A stretch of 26,454 nucleotides of DNA, taken from IMG/VR virus record IMGVR_UViG_3300044846_005046, positions 1 through 26,454 of that record; one strand, written 5' to 3'. This DNA is from a virus. Under the pieces are notes generated by a model, which was not told where the DNA came from, made no database searches, and saw nothing but the letters and a program-made list of their open reading frames with translations. A program made the translations under genes and the position numbers. Position 1 is the stretch's first letter; each line of letters opens with the position of its first letter. Shown one piece after another: positions 1 to 6,558 of this stretch.

Positions 1-350
1 ATTTACTGGGAAACAACTTTGCAGAGAATATACAGAAATATGTTGAAATATTTCCTAATAGAAAACTGTCTAGTGGAAAGTATGCAAGAGTAAATCCTAA
101 AAACTTAGAAAATTCTTTTAGATGGTTCTTTGAGAACTATGAATATGATTGGGATATGATTTTTAGAGCAACAAAAAAATATATATATGATTACAGCTTA
201 AAGAATTATGAATACATGAGAACATCTCAGTATTTCATAAGAAAGCAAAATACTGATAAAACATATGATTCTGAGTTAGCTGATTACTGTAATATGATTG
301 ATAATGTGTTAGATGATGAAGTAGTATTTATTAAAGAGAGGAGATTATGA
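1..350 (+). CDS. Conserved phage protein, 5'-truncated
   Basis: The reading frame is open from base 3 to the stop at 348-350, so the gene begins before the window; the ATG at 156 is internal. The visible 115 residues are rich in Trp, Phe and Tyr, with a motif SGKYARVNPKNLENSF followed by WFFENYEYDWD and later YEYMRTSQYFIRKQ. From memory this pattern occurs in hypothetical proteins of Bacteroidetes and crAss-like phages, often near replication genes, but I know no assigned function. The stop overlaps the next start (ATGA at 347-350), so it is probably translationally coupled to it. The existence of the gene is clear; its role is unknown. Confidence 0.8.
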   Translation, partial: LLGNNFAENIQKYVEIFPNRKLSSGKYARVNPKNLENSFRWFFENYEYDWDMIFRATKKYIYDYSLKNYEYMRTSQYFIRKQNTDKTYDSELADYCNMIDNVLDDEVVFIKERRL

Positions 351-538
351 ATTGGAAATCAAGGGGGGTTTTACTACTCATTGCAGTTTTTAGTAGTGCA
401 TTTGCATATGTGGTTATCCACAATTTTATATTCCCAATATCAATTTGGGAATACTTAGTAATTGAAGGTTTAATAACTATCCTTCATTTCCTGTATAATA
501 TTTCAAAAGAAAAAACAATAGATCTTTTTGAAAAATAA
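347..538 (+). CDS. Small two-helix membrane protein
   Basis: This 63-residue protein starts with MNWKSRG, followed by a hydrophobic stretch at about residues 7-25 and a second at about 32-50, then a charged C-terminus (SKEKTIDLFEK). The pattern predicts two transmembrane helices joined by a short loop with an FPIS turn. It starts inside the stop of the upstream gene (ATGA), preceded by an AGGAG-like run that could serve as a ribosome site. Its position just before the helicase gene is unusual for a membrane protein. I do not recognise a family. Possible roles include membrane tethering of replication or an accessory host-interaction function, both speculative. Confidence 0.65.
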   Translation: MNWKSRGVLLLIAVFSSAFAYVVIHNFIFPISIWEYLVIEGLITILHFLYNISKEKTIDLFEK

Positions 539-543
539 TTCTT

Positions 544-1560
544 ATGGAAAATTTGTATAATGGAGCTCGGGCCTATCAGCCTATTAGTGAAAGAGACTCC
601 TTAAGAAAAGCTATTCTAAAAATCAAAGCCAGGAGGCAGGGAGATTTAAAGTCCTTGAAAACTTCTTGGGTTAGATTTAATGATGCATTTTGTGATGGTC
701 TTGAATGGAAGACTATTACTGTAGTTGGAGCTAGACCAGGAGTTGGTAAAACTTTATTTATGGAGCAATTGGTTAATGATGTTATATCAGAAAATACAGA
801 CCAAACCTTCAGAGTATTAAAGTTTCAATTTGAAATGGTTGATGAAACCAATGGTATTAGAAAACTATCTATGAATACAGGTTCTGATTACAATACTCTA
901 ATGAGTAAAGGAAAACTAGTTGACAAAGCTGTTTTTCAAAAGTGTATAGAAGTTTATGAGAAAACAGAACATACAGATGTGATTGATGTAATATATGATC
1001 CCTGTACTGTAGATGAAATGTGTGCAACTATACATGCTTATATGGAACAACACAAAGTTCAAAAGGGTGTTGACCAAAATGATTTCCCAATATATGAATA
1101 CATAAATACTTTAGTTACTATAGATCACTCATCTTTATTTAGAGTTGCAAAACAAGAAAAAGATAAGTTTGAAATGCTCTATTCATTAGGAGAAGCTCTT
1201 ACAAAGATGAAAAAGAAATATCCTATAGCCTTTATAGTTCTTAGTCAGCTCAATAGAAATATTGATCATCCTGACAGATCTAAAGATGGCCAGTATGGTA
1301 ACTATGTTTTAGATTCTGATTTATTTGGTGCTGATGCCTTACTTCAACATGCAGATGTTGTAATAGGTATTAACAAACCATTTTCAAGAAAAATAAGATT
1401 TTATGGTCCTGAAAGATATATAGTAAATGATGAAGAGCTTTTAGCTTTTCACTTTCTTAAATCTAGAAATGGCCTAACAGGTTTATTCTTTTGTAAACTT
1501 GATAGATCTACCATAAGAATAGTGGAGATTGATTTTCCACCACAAAGTATGAACAACTAA
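544..1560 (+). CDS. DnaB-like replicative helicase core (RecA-fold ATPase)
   Basis: Likely the phage replicative helicase, an ATP-driven motor that unwinds DNA ahead of the polymerase. The 338-residue protein matches the C-terminal RecA-like domain of DnaB: Walker A GARPGVGKT at residues 62-70, Walker B-type VTIDH around Asp194, the polar-sensor motif VLSQLNRNID at about 232-241, an FGADALLQHADVV segment like the DnaB motif before the last strand, and KSRNGLTG near the C-terminus, resembling the DnaB KNRNGPTG arginine-finger region. Bacterial DnaB is about 450-470 residues; the N-terminal collar domain that binds primase is absent or reduced to about 50 residues. The nearby primase-like and polymerase genes support the role. 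A non-helicase RecA-like ATPase is the alternative. Confidence 0.82.
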   Translation: MENLYNGARAYQPISERDSLRKAILKIKARRQGDLKSLKTSWVRFNDAFCDGLEWKTITVVGARPGVGKTLFMEQLVNDVISENTDQTFRVLKFQFEMVDETNGIRKLSMNTGSDYNTLMSKGKLVDKAVFQKCIEVYEKTEHTDVIDVIYDPCTVDEMCATIHAYMEQHKVQKGVDQNDFPIYEYINTLVTIDHSSLFRVAKQEKDKFEMLYSLGEALTKMKKKYPIAFIVLSQLNRNIDHPDRSKDGQYGNYVLDSDLFGADALLQHADVVIGINKPFSRKIRFYGPERYIVNDEELLAFHFLKSRNGLTGLFFCKLDRSTIRIVEIDFPPQSMNN

Positions 1561-1569
1561 TACAAATAT

Positions 1570-2187
1570 ATGAACAGAAAAGAAAAAGAAAATGAATTCT
1601 ATGCTTTCCATATGGAAAGATTTAAGCAACTGCAACTAGCAGATCCAACATTTGCATTAAAAACTGCTTTCTTTTCAAAGGGTAAATTTGGTAAACAAAT
1701 CCAACTATTTGAAGGAGAACTAAATAAAGGTAATGATATCTTTATTGAATTGATTGACATCATTAGAGATAATGATAATAAAGAAATAGATATGATTCCT
1801 GCTAATGCAGATAGACAACTATTTAAATATACATATAATCCTTACTTTGCTGAAGAGTATGAAACTAAAGAAGGTTTAGGTAAATCAGGAACAGGTTATG
1901 TTGCTTATGTAATCCCAACATCTGAATTAGTTGCTATTCTAGCTAATGGTTCTCAAATTACCTATAATTTATGGGAAAAGAGAAAACTTGATGCTGAAGT
2001 TACAGCAGATTCATTACCTAAATTACAGTCATCACCAACTATTTTTCCTGATTTTGTTGAAGCTTATGCTGCTACACCAACAAATTTAAAATTAGATGAG
2101 AAACCTTCAGAATTAGCTTCAGAAGTTCTTCTAAAGATTTCTGAACTTTTCAAAGAATTAGCAACTGCATTATCTAAACCTAATTAG
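1570..2187 (+). CDS. Hypothetical protein in replication cluster
   Basis: A 205-residue soluble protein without recognised motifs. The N-terminus is charged and helical (NRKEKENEFYAFHMERFK), the middle is mixed (about residues 70-150), and the last 25 residues form a likely amphipathic helix (SELASEVLLKISELFKELA). It sits 9 bases after the helicase gene and ends in TAG, with the next ATG one base later, so it belongs to the same transcript as the helicase and the Sak4-like ATPase. A helicase loader or other replisome partner is a reasonable guess from position only; nothing in the sequence proves it. Confidence 0.7.
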   Translation: MNRKEKENEFYAFHMERFKQLQLADPTFALKTAFFSKGKFGKQIQLFEGELNKGNDIFIELIDIIRDNDNKEIDMIPANADRQLFKYTYNPYFAEEYETKEGLGKSGTGYVAYVIPTSELVAILANGSQITYNLWEKRKLDAEVTADSLPKLQSSPTIFPDFVEAYAATPTNLKLDEKPSELASEVLLKISELFKELATALSKPN

Positions 2188-2188
2188 T

Positions 2189-2911
2189 ATGAGTATAATA
2201 CTGCCAACTAAAAAAGTAAAAGTAGAAAGAAATAATCCTAAAAGATTAATAATCTACTCAAAGCCTAAAACAGGTAAAACAACTGCATTTGCTGGACTAG
2301 ATGATAATCTAATTTTAGATTTGGAAAATGGTTCTGAATATGTAGAAGCTCTTAAAATCAAAATAAATTCTTTACAGGATTTGTTAGATGCGGGTAAAGC
2401 TATTAAAGAAGCAGGATGTCCTTATAAGTATGTTACTGTAGATACAGTAACTGCATTAGAAGATATGATTGGTCCTTTAGCTGTCAAATTATATAAACAA
2501 ACACCAATGGGTAGTAAGTATGATGGAACAAATGTTCTCACTTTAGCTAATGGTGCTGGTTATTTATATTTAAGACAGGCTTTCTTTCAAGTTTTAGATT
2601 TTATTGATACCTTAGCACCCCATATTATTTTATCTGGTCATATTAAAGACAAACAGGTAGATGATAAAGGTGAGATGGTAATGGCTGCTAATATAGATTT
2701 AACAGGTAAAATAAAGTCTTTGATTTGTGCTAATGCAGATGCAATTGGGTATATGTTTAGAAAGGATAATCAAACTATTCTAAGTTTTAAGACTAATGAT
2801 GGAGTAACTTGTGGTGCAAGACCAGAACACTTAAGAGATCAAGAAATAGTAATTTCTGAGATGAATGAAAAAGGTGAATTAAATATTCACTGGGATAAAG
2901 TATACATATAA
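2189..2911 (+). CDS. Sak4-like RecA-fold ATPase (phage AAA_24-type)
   Basis: Probably a single-strand annealing or recombination ATPase. The 240-residue protein has a P-loop YSKPKTGKTT at residues 23-32 (Lys30, Thr31; the first Gly of the usual motif is Ser), an LDLENGSEY segment at 43-51, a Walker B-like strand YVTVDTVTALED with Asp85, and an IILSGHIKDK segment at about 147-154. These match the compact RecA-like phage nucleotide-binding proteins of the Sak4 type, usually 220-260 residues. Sak4 genes commonly lie next to an SSB gene, as here. It may promote annealing or strand exchange during recombination-dependent replication. It is distinct from full RecA/UvsX, lacking their extra domains. 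Confidence 0.78.
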   Translation: MSIILPTKKVKVERNNPKRLIIYSKPKTGKTTAFAGLDDNLILDLENGSEYVEALKIKINSLQDLLDAGKAIKEAGCPYKYVTVDTVTALEDMIGPLAVKLYKQTPMGSKYDGTNVLTLANGAGYLYLRQAFFQVLDFIDTLAPHIILSGHIKDKQVDDKGEMVMAANIDLTGKIKSLICANADAIGYMFRKDNQTILSFKTNDGVTCGARPEHLRDQEIVISEMNEKGELNIHWDKVYI

Positions 2912-2936
2912 TTAATAATTTAAAAACAAAAACAAA

Positions 2937-3608
2937 ATGGGATTAAGTACAACAGATTTAGGAACAGGTGGTGCAGGACAACCAAAAACAATTGGTCCAG
3001 GAAATCATTTATTAAAAATTAATAGCATTGAGCTAGAGGATTTTAAATTTATTGATAATGCTAAACATCTTATGTTACATGTAGAGACAGAACCAATTGA
3101 AGGTTTTACAGGATTTATGATTGATAAAGATGATGAAAGCAAAGGTCATTATGCAGGTCAGATTGGTAGAATAAAAGCTAGTCAGTATGCATATGCAGAT
3201 GGTGAAACTAAATCAGGTATTAAGATTCAAAGAGATAGATCTATCCTTATGTTTTTACAAGGACTATCTAAAGCATTTGAGTTTTATGATTGGTTTATTA
3301 ATGAAGATGGTAAACATGCTACAATAGAGAAATTTGTTGCTGCATTAAATAAAGCAAAACCATTTGAAGATAAGTATATTGACTTCTGTGTTGCTGGTAA
3401 AGAATATGAAGGTAAAACAGGTTATATTAACTTTGACATGTGGTTACCAAAAGCAGAAAATAAAAAGTATGCATATGGTGATAATGTAATGACTTATGAT
3501 GAAACTAAACATCTTAAGAAGATTGAAGTAAAAGAAGTAAAAGGATTTGGTGATGATGATGATTTTACAACTCCAACTAAAGGTTCTTCTGACTTTAGCT
3601 TAGACTAA
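2937..3608 (+). CDS. Single-stranded DNA-binding protein-like
   Basis: A 223-residue protein beginning LSTTDLGTGGAG and containing an antiparallel strand-rich core (for example HLLKINSIELED at about 24-35 and KHLMLHVETEP at about 43-53), a later NFDMWLPKAE segment, and an acidic C-terminal tail (GFGDDDDFTTPTKG, ending in FSLD). An acidic tail after a beta-rich core is the signature of SSBs, where the tail recruits partners. Its position directly after the Sak4-like ATPase fits the common Sak4-SSB pairing. The start has an A-rich leader (AAAAACAAAAACAAA) and no Shine-Dalgarno. A hairpin terminator follows. No strict SSB motif is visible, so the assignment relies on architecture and context. 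Confidence 0.6.
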   Translation: MGLSTTDLGTGGAGQPKTIGPGNHLLKINSIELEDFKFIDNAKHLMLHVETEPIEGFTGFMIDKDDESKGHYAGQIGRIKASQYAYADGETKSGIKIQRDRSILMFLQGLSKAFEFYDWFINEDGKHATIEKFVAALNKAKPFEDKYIDFCVAGKEYEGKTGYINFDMWLPKAENKKYAYGDNVMTYDETKHLKKIEVKEVKGFGDDDDFTTPTKGSSDFSLD

Positions 3609-3616
3609 CAACTCTC

Positions 3617-3652
3617 ATATAAGGGGAGTTGTCTAATTCCCCTTATATTTTT
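3617..3652 (+). terminator. Intrinsic terminator after SSB-like gene
   Basis: An 11-bp perfect stem pairs ATATAAGGGGA (3617-3627) with TCCCCTTATAT (3638-3648), with a 10-base loop and a short T run (3648-3652). It lies in the 57-base gap before the primase-like gene and probably ends the first transcription unit. Confidence 0.8.
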
Positions 3653-3665
3653 AAAATGAGTTATT

Positions 3666-4649
3666 ATGATTTCAACAAAGAATTTAATTTATGATTTGGC
3701 AGATGTGCCAAGAGAATGGATATTTGAACACTATCTTAATCTAACAGAAAAACTTACAGGTCAAGACCTTAAAATAAAATCTGTATTTAATTTACGTGAG
3801 AAAACTCCTTCTATGTGTATCTATATGGATACAAATAATATCTATAAGTTTAAAGACTTTTCTTCTGGTAATGGAGGTGATGCTTTAAGTCTTGTGCAAA
3901 ATCTATTTAATCTCCCTACTAGGGGACATGCATCTTTTAAAGTAATAGAAGATTATAACCAGTATGTTTTAAGTAATGGTATTAATCCTATAAACTCTTA
4001 TAAGCAACAAAGTAGATATAAAGTTACTGACTTTGAAATCAGGCACTGGAATACTCTTGATCAAAAATACTGGATGGGATATAAGATTGGGTCTAAGTTA
4101 TTAGAGAAATATAATGTTAGTCCATTAGAATATTATATTATGCAAAAAACAGATGAAAATGAAGTTTTGTCTAGTATAACTATCAAAGGTAATTATATCT
4201 ATGGTTACTTTAAAGAAGATGGTTCTCTTTATAAAATATACCAACCTAAAGTAAAGGATAGTAAGTTTATTAAAGTAAGAGATTACATCCAAGGTTCTGA
4301 ACAGCTTGCACAGGATAAAACATTTCTTGTTATAACATCATCTCTTAAGGATTTGATGGCATATAATAAATTAAAGTTTATTAATTCTGAAGCTATTGCA
4401 CCAGACAGTGAGAATACTATGATTCCAGAAAATATTATGAATAGTTTATCTACTAAGTATCAAGATGTTTGTCTATTATTTGATAATGATGAGCCAGGAA
4501 TTAAATCAGCTGAAAGATATAAATCTAAATATGGTTTTAATTATGTAGTTTTAAACATGGAAAAGGATTTATCTGATTCTATTAAAGTTCATGGAATTGA
4601 AACTGTAAGAAAAGAATTACTACCTTTATTAAGAAATGTACTACTATGA
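3666..4649 (+). CDS. Toprim primase-like protein
   Basis: Likely the phage primase, making short RNA primers for the polymerase. In the N-terminal region (about residues 35-80) LREKTPSM, YKFKDFSSGNGGDALSLVQ and nearby residues resemble the DnaG zinc-binding domain, but zinc-ligating cysteines are absent. The C-terminal region resembles a Toprim fold: VITSSLKDLMAY at 222-233 in the place of the usual Glu-Gly motif, LLFDNDEPG at 270-278 carrying the paired aspartates (273, 275), and KDLSD at 300-304. The canonical Toprim Glu is replaced by Ser, which I believe also occurs in other phage primases. The stop overlaps the next start (ATGA). It could be an inactive or specialised Toprim protein, so activity is inferred. 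Confidence 0.72.
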   Translation: MISTKNLIYDLADVPREWIFEHYLNLTEKLTGQDLKIKSVFNLREKTPSMCIYMDTNNIYKFKDFSSGNGGDALSLVQNLFNLPTRGHASFKVIEDYNQYVLSNGINPINSYKQQSRYKVTDFEIRHWNTLDQKYWMGYKIGSKLLEKYNVSPLEYYIMQKTDENEVLSSITIKGNYIYGYFKEDGSLYKIYQPKVKDSKFIKVRDYIQGSEQLAQDKTFLVITSSLKDLMAYNKLKFINSEAIAPDSENTMIPENIMNSLSTKYQDVCLLFDNDEPGIKSAERYKSKYGFNYVVLNMEKDLSDSIKVHGIETVRKELLPLLRNVLL

Positions 4650-5080
4650 GTTGGCTATATCAAGGAGACCCTTTTAATAATTCAATGATACCTGAAAATG
4701 CAGAAGGGTTTGTATATGAAATGCAAGCTACTATTGATGGTAAACTTGTTAAGTATATTGGAAAGAAAAACTTTTATTCTTCTATAAAGAAGAGATTTGG
4801 TAAAAGAGCTTTAGCTCAAGTAACTGATAAAAGAACCAAAAAATATACTGTTGTCAAAAAAGAAAGCTATGAAAACTATTATAGCAGTAATAAAATTTTA
4901 CAAGAAGCTCACAAAGCTGGAATTGAAATAAGAAGATATATGATTCGCATATGCTTCTCTAAAACAGAACTTACTTATTTTGAAGTTAAGTTTCAGTTTA
5001 CCAGAGAAGTATTGGAAAGGGATGATTTCTTAAATGGTAATATTTTGGGCCGATTCTATGGTCCATTTAAAAAACAATAA
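4646..5080 (+). CDS. SegE-type GIY-YIG endonuclease-like protein
   Basis: A 144-residue protein matching the SegE-like branch of the GIY-YIG nuclease family, which makes DNA breaks. GFVY at residues 21-24 corresponds to the GIY strand and KYIGKK at 36-41 to the YIG strand. Further matches are NYYSSNKIL around 78-85, Glu113 in TYFEVKFQF as candidate metal-binding catalytic residue, and the C-terminal NILGRFYG. An Arg/Lys-rich stretch (48-72) could contact DNA. It starts within the stop of the primase gene. SegE relatives in T4 are free-standing homing endonucleases, but the 4-base overlap argues for a gene integrated in the operon rather than a recent insertion. The substrate is unknown. Confidence 0.72.
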   Translation: MSWLYQGDPFNNSMIPENAEGFVYEMQATIDGKLVKYIGKKNFYSSIKKRFGKRALAQVTDKRTKKYTVVKKESYENYYSSNKILQEAHKAGIEIRRYMIRICFSKTELTYFEVKFQFTREVLERDDFLNGNILGRFYGPFKKQ

Positions 5081-5082
5081 TT

Positions 5083-5487
5083 ATGACAGAAAATGATATG
5101 ACAGGCCTTCTATTACAGTTGGCTGACCTTGGTGTGACCGGAATTAAAGTATTATACTCAGGTGGAGGAGATTCAGGTGCAATTGATGAAATTATATATA
5201 CAACAGAAAAAGTAACATGTCTTGAAGATTTAGATGATTTAGATCCTTATAGTGAAAATGTTCTTAATTTAAGAGATCTTAGCACATCTTTCTATTCAAA
5301 TATGGAAGACTTTGCTACTTCACAAATCTTAGATAATATAGAAGATTGGTGGAATAATGAAGGTGGTTATGGAACAGTACTTATTAGTATTCCTTCTGGT
5401 AACTATACAATTAATAACAATATTTATTTTACTGAAACTGAAACATATAATCATAATGGTAATTTAATTAATAAAAGCTTAAACTAA
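5083..5487 (+). CDS. DUF6878-like protein
   Basis: A 134-residue acidic protein. YSGGGDSGAIDEI at about residues 25-37 and WWNNEGGYGTV at about 88-98, followed by FTETETYNHNG near the C-terminus, resemble the family I recall as DUF6878, found in phages, plasmids and other mobile DNA, with no known function. The GGGDSG loop and the conserved Trp/Gly motif suggest a binding or catalytic site, but no reaction is known to me. It begins two bases after the nuclease stop and ends in a TAATG overlap with a DUF6915-like gene. Family assignment is from memory of the motifs. Confidence 0.65.
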   Translation: MTENDMTGLLLQLADLGVTGIKVLYSGGGDSGAIDEIIYTTEKVTCLEDLDDLDPYSENVLNLRDLSTSFYSNMEDFATSQILDNIEDWWNNEGGYGTVLISIPSGNYTINNNIYFTETETYNHNGNLINKSLN

Positions 5488-5828
5488 TGGCACATCCAAT
5501 GCAACATTGCAAATCATCAGTTAAAAAATGGGGTGGTCAGTTATCTGATTACCAACCTATTCATGATTGGTTTGATGAAACCAAAGCTTGGATAGGACAT
5601 AGTAAGCATAGAATGTTTAGACACCACAGTGAAGGAATATTTGAATGTGAAAAAGTGTTTGGTAACTCATTTATAAATTCAGATGGTAAAACAGTATATA
5701 CAAGATATGTTGGAGAACAACATGTAAAGGAAGACTGCAATGGATATATTCCAAGTGCAAAAGAATGGGTGGACAATATAAACAAGCCCACAGAGTGGAT
5801 GATAAAAACCTTAAAAATAGAAGACTAA
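5487..5828 (+). CDS. DUF6915-like protein
   Basis: A 113-residue protein rich in His and Trp, with MAHPMQHCKSSVKKWGG at the N-terminus, then YQPIHDWFDETKAWIGHSKH, MFRHHSEGIFECEKVFG, and VGEQHVKEDCNGYIPS. This arrangement matches what I recall as DUF6915, a small family in phages and bacterial mobile elements without assigned function. The conserved histidines (HHSEG and EQHVKEDC) could bind a metal, which is inference. The gene starts at a TAATG overlap with the DUF6878-like gene and ends at another TAATG (5826-5830), so its expression is likely coupled to both neighbours. Confidence 0.68.
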   Translation: MAHPMQHCKSSVKKWGGQLSDYQPIHDWFDETKAWIGHSKHRMFRHHSEGIFECEKVFGNSFINSDGKTVYTRYVGEQHVKEDCNGYIPSAKEWVDNINKPTEWMIKTLKIED

Positions 5829-6148
5829 TGGAAAGTGTAAAAATTAATGACCAAAATATTAAAGTGGTCTTTTCAAATGAAAATGGATCAGGTGAGTTAC
5901 CTCTAGAAATGAGACTCACACTAAGTAAAGAAGAAGATAAAAAAGTAATTACAGTTACTTTAGATCCAAAGTTAACTACAACTGAAGCTTCTTTTATGGG
6001 AGCTGTTTATATGGATACTTTAAATATATTAATGAAAATAAAAGAATCATTTGATAGTGGTGAGGGTTATCAAGGATTGCATATATTAACTAGAGCAGAG
6101 TATAAAGAATATGTAATAAAAGTATTGGGACATAAACTTGAAGACTAA
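5828..6148 (+). CDS. Small hypothetical protein
   Basis: I place the start at the ATG at 5828, which overlaps the preceding stop as TAATG. An in-frame ATG at 5765 would overlap the DUF6915-like gene by more than 60 bases and is less likely. The product is 106 residues: MESVKINDQNIKVVFSN, strand-rich segments (MRLTLSKEEDKKVITVTLDP), then a helical stretch around YMDTLNILMKIKESF. No family is recognised. It ends with LED and another TAATG overlap. The 11 bases GAAGACTAATG are identical at its start and end junctions (5820-5830, 6140-6150). Confidence 0.65.
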   Translation: MESVKINDQNIKVVFSNENGSGELPLEMRLTLSKEEDKKVITVTLDPKLTTTEASFMGAVYMDTLNILMKIKESFDSGEGYQGLHILTRAEYKEYVIKVLGHKLED

Positions 6149-6558
6149 TGATTTTTAACAAAGAAGAAACAAAGAACTTATTAAATATGTTAAGGTCATC
6201 TGATAAAGAAAATGCTATTATTGCATTTGAATCTTTAAAAAAAGTTGACACAAAAAAGTATATAGGAGAACTAATTGTACTCTATAAGTTTGGAAATGTT
6301 ACTCCTGAAGACTGGAAAACTAATTGTCCTAAAGTTGCAAAACTATTAGTAAAAACAAAAATTCTTTCGGGTTCTTATACAGCACTATCTAGTGGAGTTT
6401 GTTTATCACACATGACAAATAATAATGCTAGTATACAATCTATAGAACTTTTTATGGAATTCTTTACTAAAAGTATGATTGAATTTTTAGGTCAGATGGG
6501 ATATCCTGCTGATAAATTTGAAATTAATATAAACTTAAAAGATGGACAAAGCACTTAG
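6148..6558 (+). CDS. Small helical hypothetical protein
   Basis: A 136-residue protein that looks mostly alpha-helical (KEETKNLLNMLRSSDKEN, ALLs and FMEFFTKSMIEFLGQ), with one Cys pair-like segment (TNCPK, GVCLSH). No motif or family is recognised. It starts at a TAATG overlap and ends with TAG, 17 bases inside the following VWA-domain gene. Its fixed position before the VWA/MoxR pair might indicate a shared function, for example as an adaptor, but nothing else supports that. Confidence 0.62.
   Translation: MIFNKEETKNLLNMLRSSDKENAIIAFESLKKVDTKKYIGELIVLYKFGNVTPEDWKTNCPKVAKLLVKTKILSGSYTALSSGVCLSHMTNNNASIQSIELFMEFFTKSMIEFLGQMGYPADKFEININLKDGQST

Noticed and set aside
156-350. A complete 64-residue gene starting at 156
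   Set aside because: The upstream codons in the same frame are open to base 3 and encode a coherent conserved-looking protein, so 156 is internal.
5765-5827. Start of the 106-residue gene at 5765
   Set aside because: It would add 21 residues lying wholly inside the DUF6915-like gene; the TAATG start at 5828 matches the neighbouring junctions.
5561-5919. Minus-strand reading frames opposite the DUF6915-like region and others such as 18789-18995 and 20358-20648
   Set aside because: They lie opposite or within well-supported genes and have low-complexity Ser/Leu/Phe-rich composition typical of antisense shadows.
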